64,000 nucleotides of DNA from Nilaparvata lugens (lineage: Eukaryota; Arthropoda; Insecta; Hemiptera; Delphacidae). The notes beneath the pieces are model-generated. The model was not told the DNA's origin. It worked only from the letters and a program-made list of their open reading frames with translations, and made no database searches. A program made the translations under genes and the position numbers. Below, in pieces: positions 18,345 to 28,985 of the stretch; position 1 is the first letter of the stretch, and the number at the start of each line of letters is the position of its first letter. The stretch is taken from NCBI RefSeq assembly GCF_014356525.2, contig NC_052507.1:46361992-46425991 (forward strand), in the 5' to 3' direction.

Positions 18345-21300
18345 TTTAGGTTAGTTTTTTTTTGTTAGAAGAAAAGGTAAAAGTGGATTGGGTTTGGTTT
18401 GTTGGAATAGGATAGGGCTATAGGATGGTTAGGGTAGGATTAGTATAAAGGCAAGGTTAGGTTTTAGATTGGAGGGAGGTTGAGGATTGAGTTGGGTAAG
18501 TTTGGAGTTATTTCTTTTTCCTATGTATTTGGTTCAATAATGAAAAAGTCGGTTTAGGTAAGGTTTTGTTAGGTTGAGCTTCTTTTTTTGTTAGGTAAGG
18601 TTTTTTTAATAGATAGGTTTGTTTTCAGGTTGGGTTGGGTTGGATCAGTTTTGTAATTTTATTAAGCTGGTGTAGGTTACGTACATGTATTTTTTATTAG
18701 GTTAGGGTTAGATTTTACTTTGGATCTGGATAGGTTGAGTTAGACATTTTTTTATGAGGTTTGGGAATATTTGGGATTAGTTTCAGTTAGGTTAGGTGTT
18801 CATTAAATTACATTTAATTAGGGTAGTTTTGGTTAGGTAGGTGAGGTTGGTTTCAATTTTGATTGAGTTGGATTAGCATTTTATTTACAGTAAGGTTAGG
18901 TTAGGATAGTGTTGGGATAGATTTATTAGGTTGGGCTAGTTTAGGTTAGGTTAGTTTTGGTGAAGTTTAGGTTGGATTAGGTTTCTGGTTGGGTTAGGTT
19001 AGGTTGGATTGTGTTAGGTTTGTTTAGTAACAAAAAGGTTAGGTTAGGTTAGGTTTTGGTTGTTTTATATTCGATTAGAGTTGGTTAGGTATTGGTCAGA
19101 ATGAGTAAGGTTTGACTAGGTTAGATATAGGGTTAGGTTAGGTCAGGGTTGGTGTTAGTTGGAATTGAATTGCATTTTTTTGTAAGGTTATGTTGGCTTT
19201 ATATTGGTATTAGTTAGGCTAGGATTGAAGTTGGTGTAAGTTAGGTTGAAGGTTAGGTTAGGTTAGGTTAGGTTGTATTGAGTTAGGTTAGGTTGGGTTA
19301 GATTGGGTTGGATTAGGTTGGGTTAGGTTAGGTTTGGTTGAATTAGGTTTTGTTTGATTATATTAAGTTAAATTGGATTGGGTTTGGTTAGGTTGGGTTA
19401 GATTAAATTAGGTTCGGTTAGTCTAGGTTAGGTTTGTTTGTTTTGGTTAGGTGAGGTTAGAATAGGTTAGACTAGATTAAGTTAGGTTAGGTTCGGTTGG
19501 ATTGGTTTTGGTTAGGTTAGGCTTTTTTATATGGTTAGGTTAGGTTAGGTTTTGGTTGGGTTAGGTTAGGTTGGTTAGGTTAGGTAAGGGTAGGTTAGAC
19601 TAGGCTAGGTTAGGTTAGGTTGGGTTAGGTTAGGTTAGGTTAGGGTGGGTTAGGTATGGCTAGGTTAGGTTAGGTTGGTTTAGGTTGTGTTAGGATCAAT
19701 CAGATTTGATTAGGTTAGGTTACATTAGGTAAGGTAGGGTTGGGTTAGGTTAGGTTGGGTTAGGTTAGATCTAATAAGCTTAGGTTAGGTTGGGTTTGGT
19801 TTGATTGGGTTAGGTTAAGTTTGGTTAGATTAAGTTAGGTTGGATTAGGTTAGGTTAGGTTAGATTGGGTTAGGATGGGTTAGGTTGGGTTAGTCTAGGT
19901 TGGGTTAGTATTGTTGGGTTAGTTTAGGTTAGGTTTGTTTGTATTTGGTTAGGGGAGGTTAGAATAGGTTAGACTAGGTTAAGTTAGGTTAGGTTGAGTT
20001 TGGTTAGGTTAGATTCGGTGTGGTTTGGTTGAGTTGGTTTTGGTTCGGTTAGGTTAGGTTTTTTATTGGGATAGGTCAGGATAGGTTAGATTAGGTTGGG
20101 ATTGGGTTAAGGGTGGTTAGGTTTGTTTGTTTGGGTTAGGTGAGGTTAGAATAGGTTAGACTAGATTAAGTTAGGTTAGGTTTGGTTAAGGTAGGTTCGG
20201 TTTGGTTAGTTTGGATTGGTTTTGGTTGGATTAGGTTTTTTTATATGGTTAGGTTAGGTTTGGTGAGGTTAGGTTAGGTTAGGTGGGTTAGGCTAGGTTA
20301 GGTTAGGTTGGGTTAGGTTAGGTTAGGTTGGGGCTGGGTTAGGTATGGCTAAGTTAGGTTAGGTTGGTTTAGGTTGTGTTAGGTTCGATCAGATTTGATT
20401 AGGTTAGGTTATGTTAGGTTAGGTTAGGTAGTGTTGAGTTAGGTTAGGTTAGATCTAATAAGCTTAGGTTAGGATGGGTTTGGTTTGATTGGGTTAGGTT
20501 AAGTTTGGTTAGATTAAGTTAGGTTGGATTAGGTTAGGTTAGGTTAGATTGTGTTAGGATGGGTTAGGTTGGGTTAGTCTAGGTTAGGTTAGTTTAGGTT
20601 AGGTTTGTTTGTATTTGGTTAGGGGAGGTTAGAATAGGTTAGACTAGGTTCAGTTAGGTTAGGTTGAGTTTGGTTAAGTTAGATTCGGTTTGGTTTGGTT
20701 GAGTTGGTTTTGGTTAGGTTAGGTTAGGTTTGGTTAGGTTGGGTTGGGTTAGGTTAGGTTAGGTTAGGTTAGGATTGGGTTAGGGGTGGTTAGGTTTGTT
20801 TGTTTTGGTTAGGTGAGGTTAGGTAAGGGTAGGTTGGATTAAGTTAGGTTAGGTTTGGTTGGGTTAGGTTCGGTTTGGTTAGTTTAGATTGGTTTTGGTT
20901 AGGTTAGGTTTTTCAATGTGGTTAGGTTAGGTTAGGTTTGGTTAGGTTAGGTTAGGGTAGGTTAGGCTAGGCTAGGTTAGGGTAGGTTAGGCTAGGCTAG
21001 GTTAGGTTGGGTTGGGTTGAGTTAGGTTAGGTTGGATTAGGTTAGGTTAGGTTAGGTTAGGGCTGGGTTAGGTATGGCTAGGTTAGGTTAGGTTGGTTTA
21101 GGTTGTGTTAGGTTCAATCAGATTTGATTAGGTTAGGATACGTTAGGTTAGGTTAGGTAGGGTTGGGTTAGGTTAGGTTGGGTTTTTTATTGGGATAGGT
21201 CAGGATAGGTTAGATTAGGTTAGGATTGGGTTAGGGGTGGCTAGGTTAGGTTGGGTTGGGTTACGTTGGGTCAGGTTTGGTTAGGTTAGGTTTGGTTAGG

Positions 21301-21540
21301 TTGAGTTAAGTTGGGTTAGATTGGTTTGGGGTTAGGTTAGGTTGGGCTAGGTTAGGTTGAATTGAGTTTGGTTAGTATAAGTGTAAAAGGTTAGGTTAGG
21401 TTAGGTTTTTTTATATTGGATGAGAGTTGGTTAGGTATTGGTTAGAATGAGTAAGGTTGGATTAGGTTAGATATAGGGTTAGATTAGGTTAGGGTTTGTG
21501 TTAGTTAGAATTGGTTAGGTTAGGTTAGGTTAGGTTAGGT
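18345..21540 (+). repeat. Degenerate interstitial telomere-like (TTAGG)n array, about 3.2 kb
   Basis: The plus strand is built of GGTTAGGTTAGG, that is TTAGG, the insect telomere repeat, mixed with variants such as TTGGG, TTTGG and TTAGA. Runs of perfect repeats are short (up to about five). A higher-order pattern is visible: GATCAATCAGATTTGATTAG or close variants at about 19695, 20387 and 21115, and TTTGTTTGTATTTGGTTAGG at about 19930 and 20608, giving a period of roughly 0.68-0.73 kb. The array starts at the right arm of an inverted repeat and ends sharply at about 21540. Confidence 0.93.
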
Positions 21541-22397
21541 AGCAATTCAAGATCAACAAGAAAGAAACCCATTGCTTTGTTTTTGATGATAATAAATAAT
21601 TTAGTTTAATATAGAAACAAGTAGAAAAATGTAGAGAGACACACAAAGCTGGTAAGAATGTTATAGGCAGCGCTAGTATCAATCTTCAAAACGTCACGGA
21701 TCTAGTGTATACAGCAGTGAACTCTATACTAACTGGAATGGACTAGTAACACGAAGAAAGTGAGGCAGCTGGTGAAGATAGGCAACCCGCATTGCTGTGG
21801 GATTCGTCATTTTGTAACACATTGGCTCTTATGGGAAAATGCATTGCACAGTTGCAATTTCTATTTTATTTCTATATTGTATGTCTTATTCCATGGAAGC
21901 GTTATTTTCCCTTCATTAAGGAGTTTATTGTTAACTTTTTAAGAGCAAAAATGATGAAATAGGTTGAATATGAATAGAGAAAAGATTTTATTCATTTGTG
22001 ACTGCAGTAGTTTTAGTAATGTCAACTTTTCACAAGCAAGGGAATAACTTGGGGCCAGATTTCAGAGAAGCGTATCATTTATTAATTTTTATTTATTTAA
22101 CAAGGACAAATATAAACTGTCATGAAATGATTGGGAATGAAAAAACAGGCTCATAGTCCTTATTATTCCAATCCCGAATTTTGTTTGTACACAGTCCAAA
22201 GGAGGACTGTGTTTAATTGAAACTATCACAGTCTGATGTTTATTTTGATAGGATATACTATTGTTTTTTGGATTATATGATTTATTGTTATTGTTGAAGG
22301 AAAGATTTATGATTTATTGTTTAATGAAATAAATTTAATAATATAGGCCTACTTACAGCAGGCTATGGATGTAGAATTATGTAGGTGTGCATTGGTG

Positions 22398-23150
22398 TAA
22401 TTTCAAATCATGTAAGAGTGGGAGTTTCAGAAATGAAGCAAATAACGAAGAAACATTTTATTATATTATATGACCATGATAAGCAAACAGTAAAATATGC
22501 TACATAATTACCAGAGTAAAATGAACAATTTGAGATTAAAAGGTTCCAAAAATTAATAAATTATAATTCAGCTGATAACAATATCATATTTTTTACAATA
22601 AAAGTAGGTAAATAAAATGAATTATGTGGACTCTTGATGATTCAATAACACAGGATTATTGAATATGTAATGATAGCAATAGGTATTCTGATAACATTTC
22701 AAATCATGTAAGTGTGGGAGTTCAGAAATGATGCAAATAAATCTATGAAGAAACATATCAATTGTATTATAATTATGACCATATCTCGGGCCACTCCCGT
22801 GTTTCGGATGGACACGTTAAGTCGTCGGTCCCGGCTGCCTAAAAAGCAGTCGTTAGGTCATGTCAGAGGTCCTGAAATTGATCAGTTGCGAACTGAAAAC
22901 TCTGACACCAGACCTGAGCCAGCCAGGTCACTCGATATTATTATTATTATTATGACCATATATAAGCAAACAGAAAAATATGCTAAATAATTATTATAAT
23001 ATTGTAAATTGAACGATTATTTATTTGAAATGGAAAGGTTTAAAAAATTAATCACAATTCAGCTGATTGCAATATCATATTTTTCAAAATAAAAGTAGGT
23101 ACCTAAAATAAATTATGTCATCTCATGATGATAACACAGAATTATTAATC
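22398..23150. repeat. Tandem duplication of about 300 bases, second copy split by a SINE
   Basis: The block starting TTTCAAATCATGTAAG at about 22400 recurs at about 22698 in the same order (GGGAGTT.CAGAAATGA, AAGAAACAT, GACCAT, AAGCAAACAG, AATTCAGCTGAT, ATATCATATTTTT, AAAAGTAGGTA). The second copy carries the SINE at 22785-22948. Confidence 0.85.
22785..22948 (+). mobile_element. tRNA-derived SINE with TSD
   Basis: The body (CTCGGGCCACTCCCGTGTTT, GGATGGACACGTTAAGTCGT, CGGTCCCGGCTGCCTAAAAA, GCAGTCGTTAGGTCATGTCA) is a SINE core found widely in insects, ending in an (ATT)n tail. A 13-bp direct duplication ATTATGACCATAT flanks it at 22772-22784 and 22949-22961. The tRNA-like head with its Pol III boxes is missing, so the copy is 5'-truncated. 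Confidence 0.85.
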
Positions 23151-23759
23151 ATTTTTGTATTTATTCTTTTTTGAATAAGGATTAATTTGTTCCTGACCTA
23201 TGTTTCTTTATTTTAGATGCTATAAAGTGGGCCTAAATTTCCAATTAGCATAGAGACTATCACCATATACTAGGAATATAACCAAATTTGTTGTTTTATT
23301 TTTGGTCAAATAAACTGATCAATATAGAAAAAAGTATTGGAAATGTATGCAAAACAAAAAGTTTTTTTTCAAATTAATGAATAGAATAAAAATGTTTGAC
23401 TTACCTGTTTCATTTCCTTCAACATGCCCATTCTTGCATCCAAATGCAACACAATACATCACAATTTCTCGGTCTTTTTTTATTCAATTCTACACATTTT
23501 TACGACAAATACATCACAATATTTAAGAGAAAAGGTTGTGATCTAATACTGATAGCCCTAATACTCATCAAAAACGGTTTTCAACTTTAAAAATGAAAAA
23601 TCGTACTCAAGAGCCGCAACAACCTGCTTAAATGTATTAGTATGAGAGAGAAGGAAATCCCACACAGTAGGCCTGTCTCACTCACTCCGCCTTACACACT
23701 TTTGGCTGTAACTTAGCATTGGACAGCCCCTTCCAGTTAGTATAGAGTTCACCTATATA

Positions 23760-24100
23760 CAGTGAACTCTGTGCCGGGCACTGTCTTTATTCAGGCCTTT
23801 TCCCAAGTTATAATAGTAAATTTAATACTCAATAGACTAGAGCCATTATTGTAAGTGAGTTAGCGAAATAAATTATTTTCTCTCTCTAATATGAACGGCC
23901 ATGACTTCGAGTTTCCCATGATAGATATTTAAAAATTGTGGCTCCGAGTCGTTGAGGAATGTAGATTATGGAATTATCTCTAAAACTTAGCCTTCTTGTC
24001 GCGACATAAAATGCGATAAGTTGGAAAACAGCAAGCATTGAAATTATAACAAACTACCGATTTTGCAGTTACTATTTGTCCAAAGGCTGTAGAAGCCACG
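23760..24100. other. Gene-free stretch
   Basis: No coding or structural signal was recognised apart from a further GTGAACTCTG near 23761. Confidence 0.35.
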
Positions 24101-24230
24101 CGACGATTGGTCAAATTGATTCCATTCGCCCAATAGGAGACCTGTTTCTAAATACAGTAGTGGGGATTCCCCAGTCGAGAGACCAGATTACGTTCCGGAG
24201 GACACTTTGCTAGGAGCACTACGAGAGTAA
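24100..24230 (+). other. Possible host 5' exon with CCAAT-like upstream motifs
   Basis: ATTGGTC and CCAAT motifs (24107, 24131) precede a relatively GC-rich stretch (GGGATTCCCCAGTCGAGAG to CACTACGAGAGTAAAG). A donor-like AGA/GTAAAG closes it near 24224. Together with the exon-like segment at 25491 it could be a spliced transcript. Evidence is composition and splice-like signals only. Confidence 0.22.
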
Positions 24231-24299
24231 AGATGTAGTCATTATGTTTCGCCCTTTTTGGGCAGGTTTACAAGTATTTCATTAGTTAATGTAGGAGCT

Positions 24300-25105
24300 A
24301 GTTTTATTTTTATTAATGTTTAAATTTTCTAGTAGTGCCATGTCCTGAAAGGTTTAATTGTGTTTCTTCATCATGTACGAATAATTGTTTCTTCAAATAA
24401 CCGCTAAGGTACGTAAAATAAGGTTAAAATATAATTTAGGGAAATTATTAAGTGAAACTTCAATCAAAAGATTTATCAACAAAGCCTGTTATTTTTCAAG
24501 TTAATAATATTGATTGAGAATAATCCTTTTGATTTTATTAGTGATGGAAGATACTTATAATTTTTTCTACAGAAGTATAGAAAGTTTTCAGTTACGTTAC
24601 ATTTGAGTTATTGTTCCTGGAGATATATTATCGTAGAGTATTGCTGAAAGTCAGGAAGATAGCCTTTAAATTGAAATGAAACTTTTAAGAATTGTTCATA
24701 TTGAGTTTATGACATTTTTAATTTATATTTTTCAGACTCTGTTTTCTTATGTCATTAAGGCTTTTGAATGATTTAGTAAATTTTTTATGATAGAAATCTT
24801 AATAGATGAAGAAGAAAGTTTTTCTTCTCCAGGAAATTAATATTAATGAATGTTCAAATTTTAATACAATTTAAATTATTTTCTATGTGTCTACTAATTT
24901 TATTTAATTAAAGGTGAATCTTATAAGGCAAACATTATCTTTCCTCAAAGTGAAATTTTCAATATTTTTTTCTTTTATTGTGTTATAAAGTGTCTTGTTT
25001 TATTAGGTGATAAATTCATAATTTCAGTTGATACTAGTTTTTGGACTTGTATTTGTAGGTAAATCAAATCATAAACTCTGGAATGTTCATTTTTAATAAA
25101 GGTTC
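24300..25105. other. AT-rich gene-free stretch
   Basis: Low-complexity, AT-rich sequence with no long frame and no recognisable repeat. It is consistent with intron or intergenic DNA. Confidence 0.4.
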
Positions 25106-25106
25106 T

Positions 25107-25175
25107 GAGCAGTTTTGGGCGAATGCCCGTTATTTACACTTGGATTGCGTCCTATAGTTCATAAATAATAAATAA
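25107..25175. repeat. Dispersed repeat shared with 9042-9115
   Basis: GAGCAGTTTTGGGCGAATGC and about 30 further bases match 9044 onwards. An AT-rich tail with several AATAAA motifs follows. Confidence 0.6.
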
Positions 25176-25490
25176 AATAAATGTTTGCTGGCGCACAAGT
25201 TTCCAACAATACTAGCCGAGCTACTATATGAAAAATTATATTTGATTTCGCAAACCAAACGAAAAATATCATATAAGTTAGCATCATTTCAATTTGAATT
25301 ATTTGTGAAGAAAGACCCATTAATTCTGATAAAAAGAATCAGTAGTTTAAAGATAAAAATCTATATAAAATGAGGATTCAAAGAATGAGAGAATTTAATT
25401 AATTGTAATCAATAGATAACTCCTGTTTTAGCTTTTGATGAATTGTAGGAAGAGTTAGAAATTAATGCTGTAATACATTTATTTACAGCG

Positions 25491-25760
25491 GTTCATGTGT
25501 GTTCCCAAACCAACTTCTTGTACTACCACCCCTTTGGTTCCGCAACTTTATGTAACACCGCTTCAAGACACCCGTTCAGACGACAGGTCTAGGGACGTAA
25601 GAGGACGTCGCCATCAAGCCAAATTCAACCGGTAAAAGCTCACCGCCAAAAACAAGGTACTGTAACCCCGACGATAAAGCAACGTACAAACCAACGAAAG
25701 TGCAGTGTAGTGAAACAAAGGTTCATTCGAGAATGTCAATAAAAGGTGGGGATTCAAAAT
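25491..25760 (+). other. Exon-like segment, unidentified
   Basis: TTTATTTACAG at 25480-25490 is a good acceptor. The next 49 codons are open (from CGG TTC ATG), end in TAA near 25638, and the segment is markedly richer in G and C than its flanks. AATAAA followed by a G/T-rich stretch occurs at 25739. The translation is not familiar. It could be a host 3' exon, a non-coding exon or part of an unrecognised element. Confidence 0.25.
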
Positions 25761-26242
25761 TATTTTGAAATGGGTTATATGGGTTACTATCGACGAAATT
25801 TGGGTTCAACGGGTTTTTTCTTTCTTGAGTAATTTCATGTTGAAATTGATTGGTTATTTTATGACTGATCTTGTTTGGTTTTGTGACGTATTGCTATCTA
25901 AACGGGGATAGTAATGCGCCCCCGAATCAGATGAAGAATGTCAACAAAGTAACATGATATTGTTGTTTCTGTTGTTCGATTTTAGCTGCCAATGTTTATT
26001 GAAGCTGTTTGTATTTTTCTATTATTTCAAATTGTAGTGTTATTTTATAGGATAAACCTATTAAATCAGGCATGGCAAGATTAATTGAAGTTTTCTTGAC
26101 TCTAGCCTGTTCACCTGCATGAATTAGGTATAGACTCAGGTATTTTCTAGATGTGTCGGCCTATTTCTAAATTCTAAATTTTATTCAAAATTATCTTCTT
26201 TGGCACAACTCTATACTAACATGGAGTTCAGTGAGTGTATAT
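25761..26242. other. Gene-free stretch
   Basis: AT-rich. The only repeat seen is a diverged ACTCTATACTAACA (26209) of the TIR family at 21717. Confidence 0.35.
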
Positions 26243-26395
26243 GCTATATAACGAGCTAAGATATTGTAAACTATAGAGTGGCTGAGTGGCCGCTATTCCT
26301 GTTACAAATTGAACACAGTGAACTCTATACTGTTAGTTTAGAGTTCACTGATTGAACATGGGCAGCCATGACAGAGAGAGGCAAGAAGCGGCGGA
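26243..26395. repeat. Fragment of the R1 mosaic end (inverted match at 45262-45375)
   Basis: ACGAGCTAAGATATTGTAAA with CTATAGAGTGGCTG, and GGCAGCCATGACAGAGAGAG, both recur on the opposite strand at 45375-45262 in the same relative order. A palindrome of GTGAACTCTATACT and AGTTTAGAGTTCAC sits between them here (26316-26355) and is absent at 45 kb. Confidence 0.65.
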
Positions 26396-26689
26396 AAATT
26401 TGAATGGCCCTATTGATATAATGGAAACTTGCATAAAAGACAAGGTGCAAATCAGTTATATTTAATAAATACTACATTGAATTTCCATTGAGCATTTTAA
26501 ATATATGTATCACAGTTGTTATGCATCCATAAAATTAATTGTTTGAATTGCTTTTCTTGAAGCCTTGGTGAAATTAATGTAGCCCAAGTTACAGTGTTAA
26601 TACTGCTTATACGTACAAGTGCTCTACTAAGTTGAAATGCCATATCGTGACTGCAAAATTATGATTTTGACGTGACAATGTCTTATAAA

Positions 26690-26890
26690 TTGGTTTGCCG
26701 GGTGACACTTCAAGAAACTGCGTTACGTTCCCACGTTATGCGCTCACAATGAGAGCGAGTGAGAGCGTTTGTTTCGGTTCACGGTCGTCTGGAAAGAGCA
26801 CGAATAGGAGCAGTGGCGAGCAACGCAGCAGCAACCCGAAGGCATTCACCTGGAGAGAGAGTGAAACGGAGCAATCTCCTGCGAATGCGC
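26690..26890. other. GC-richer block of unknown nature
   Basis: About 200 bases are clearly richer in G and C than the surroundings (GTGAGAGCGTTTGTTTCGGT, GAGCAACGCAGCAGCAACC). A 70-codon plus-strand frame is open through it, but its translation is not recognised. It could be a promoter, exon or transposon terminus. Confidence 0.3.
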
Positions 26891-27223
26891 CACTACTTAG
26901 TGAATAGGTTATGTGAATAAGTATAAGTGAATAGGTATAAGTGTAAGTATAATAGGTATAAGTGAATAGGTTATGTTGTAGTAATCACAATGTTGTGGTA
27001 GTATAAAACTACCACTACATAAAACTTTTGCCCGTATACCAACTTTACAGGCAACTATGCAATTTTTCTTATGCTATTTTGATTAGGGAATTCGAAAAAA
27101 CTAGTTGTTTATGAAGACGTTTCTTTGATACCAGCTTGCGGTACTTTTCTACATTATCTCTAAGTTCAAAACAAGAAGGCAAAGTATGATGGTCAAAAAA
27201 AATAACAAACTAAGGCCAGTATT

Positions 27224-27318
27224 AGACGGTAATATTTCTGTAATATGCAGATCATATGAAATAAGTTGTAAGAAATCATATTTTCATCTTTTTTCATGTT
27301 ACCGTCCAATAACATTAC
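27224..27318. repeat. Small fold-back next to the MITE
   Basis: GTATTAGACGGTAATATTTC and CATGTTACCGTCCAATAAC are inverted partners about 70 bases apart. A small hairpin element without coding capacity. Confidence 0.5.
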
Positions 27319-27388
27319 TATCTTTAGTGAGATCCACGTTATAATGACAGTGGATTAGGATGAGAGAACAGCGTTGCCGATTCTCTGC

Positions 27389-28166
27389 CAGTGGCGGTTC
27401 TAGGCCTAGGCTGGGTAGGCGGCCGCCTACCCAGTTTTTATGAGATTTTTTAAAAAATTTTCATGTAAACCTAAAAATGTTAAATAGAAAAATAAATTTT
27501 GGAAGTATATTTAAATGTTTATAGTCATGAGTTATATTTTAGATGATTCAACAGAAAATTGTTTTTATTCTATTCTATTACTATGCCACATTTGCAGTGC
27601 GTGAACGCAGGGCTTTCTATGCTTAAAACGGGGAAACATACCTCAGGTCTACAATGACAACACAACGTCTAACTAATCTTTCAATTTTATCTATTGAACG
27701 AGAGGAAAGTGAAAGGCTGATTAAGAACCCTGAAAAAATCTTAGAGGCGTTCAGCAATGTTGGGCAAAGAAGATTACAGTTGTAGATATAAAATGTATTA
27801 CTCTATGTTCTAAATAATGTTAAAGTGTAATAAACCGTTGATTTCATGAATACTAAAATGTGTATTTATTTCAGAAATTTCCTTCGATATTCCAAATAAA
27901 TAGCCTATCAAATTGAAATATTATTTGAAAGAATGATTAAAACAGCAAAATTATGATTGGCCTATTAGCAAAATAGTGTCGAATTGAACAATTAAATATG
28001 AGTATTAATAATTTTTATATATATTAATACATCTTCATTTAATACCTATATGCTTTGACGTCTTTTTTACATGAATTACTTAAGTAGCCCTACCCTAGGT
28101 CTATGAATAGACCTACAGTATGATAAGTTTTGCCTACCCAGTTTTTTATGTCTAGAACCGCCACTG
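27389..28166. mobile_element. Non-autonomous hAT transposon
   Basis: Terminal inverted repeats CAGTGGCGGTTCTAG and CTAGAACCGCCACTG, and a second inverted block (GCCTACCCAGTTTTT), with a perfect 8-bp target duplication TTCTCTGC at 27381-27388 and 28167-28174. Eight-base duplications and CAGTGG-type ends are hAT hallmarks. The element is 778 bp and retains only the 3' end of the transposase gene, so it cannot move by itself. Confidence 0.95.
27654..27785 (+). pseudogene. C-terminal remnant of hAT transposase
   Basis: The frame around 27640-27785 reads TYLRSTMTTQRLTNLSILSI and then ends 26 residues later. TYLRSTM...RL..LA(I/L)LSIE is the closing phrase of hAT transposases of the ZMYM/TTF type (dimerisation region). 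The part before about 27640 is frameshifted (FSMLK-like phrase in another frame), and the catalytic region is gone. Confidence 0.8.
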
Positions 28167-28472
28167 TTCTCTGCCTTGCTTAATTATCTTTCTTCATTGT
28201 CAAAAACAGATTTGACATCGTTGCGGAGCATGTAAAGGATATTACTACCTGCTTTGTCGAATGATAGACAAGGATAGCAACACCAAAGTTGATCAAATAC
28301 TGTCATTATAACGTGGACCTCACTATAATACCGGCCTAACATGATCATATTATTATAATATACGCTGATGTCTATAGTTGTTCATTCCAGTCAAGTTTGC
28401 AATACTATCATCATCATAATAATAATTAGTCATAGAAATCAATTTAATTCTCGAAAACACACCTATTCCTGC

Positions 28473-28985
28473 AGTGGCAGACTGGCAATAGAGGCTCTGT
28501 TTGCCAGCAGCTTCTCTTTGTCTCAGAAACAGAGTAACAGCCAGCAACAGTCACGGTTATAACATAGTTATTCAAAAGTATTCTTTGAGTATCTATAGTG
28601 AGGTCCACGTTATAATGGTAGTGTACGATTTGCAATGGTGTTGCTATCATTGTCTATCGTTCAACAAATGTGAAAGAGATAGGGGTTAGTTTTTATTTAG
28701 GTTATATTTAATAATGTTTTATTAGGATAGATTAGGCTTTTGCTTTAAAATTGCAATATGCTAGAAGGGGCTAGGGTCTAGGTAGAGTTATGTTTTTCGA
28801 TGTTTCAAAGGTAAAAGGATAGGTTAGGGGGTTAGGATTTTGCTTTGAACCACATGTTTGTGAACATGTTCATGAAATGAACCACATGGTGACCACATGT
28901 TTATGTTTTGTTCTGAAGATGATGAATAAATCTTAAGTATTAAATGTAAAAGGGTTGGAGGTTAGGTTTTATTTGGGTTATATTT
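28473..28985 (+). repeat. R1 dispersed repeat, copy A (left part)
   Basis: Starts CAGTGGCAGACTGGCAATAG, includes the MITE-type terminus TATAGTGAGGTCCACG (28588) and TTGCTATCATTGTCTATCGT, and then TTAGG-bearing phrases (GGATAGGTTAGGGGGTTAGG, TTGCAATATGCTAGAAGG). It is almost identical to 40701-41200. It is cut near 28985 by the LINE that ends at 33362; R1 resumes at 33363. Confidence 0.85.

Larger units (their letters stand above)
21717..23752. mobile_element. Candidate DNA-transposon unit with perfect 22-bp TIRs
   Basis: A 22-base sequence beginning GTGAACTCTATACTAACTGG (21717-21738) recurs perfectly inverted at 23731-23752, bounding 2.04 kb. No transposase is visible. The interior holds a tandem duplication and a SINE. 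Similar GTGAACTCTATACT palindromes occur near 26210 and 26316-26355, so the motif belongs to a family. No secure target duplication was identified, although TATACAG occurs just outside both ends. Confidence 0.5.
27324..28327. mobile_element. MITE with TATAGTGAGGTCCACG termini, interrupted by hAT
   Basis: Ends are TAGTGAGATCCACGTTATAA (left) and TTATAACGTGGACCTCACTA (right), inverted. The same terminus occurs at 28588, 34613 (inverted) and 40828. Without the 778-bp hAT insertion the unit is about 226 bases. TA at the tips suggests a mariner-type element, but this is inferred from the ends only. Confidence 0.75.

Noticed and set aside
18345..21540. True chromosome end (telomere)
   Set aside because: The repeat is degenerate throughout, has a higher-order period, and unique sequence with transposons continues on both sides.
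18345..21540. CRISPR-type array
   Set aside because: Eukaryotic context; the repeats are contiguous short tandems without regular unique spacers.
22785..22948. Functional tRNA gene
   Set aside because: It is a SINE body with an (ATT)n tail and target duplication; the tRNA-like head is missing.
25491..25640. Assignment as a later exon of the zinc-finger gene starting at 16360
   Set aside because: The phase and reading frame cannot be tied together, and a 9-kb gap with a satellite array lies between; kept only as an unidentified exon-like segment.
28368..28689. Several 60-68-codon frames on both strands, repeated at 40731-40919
   Set aside because: They fall in the R1 repeat and are not conserved as protein between R1 copies beyond DNA identity.
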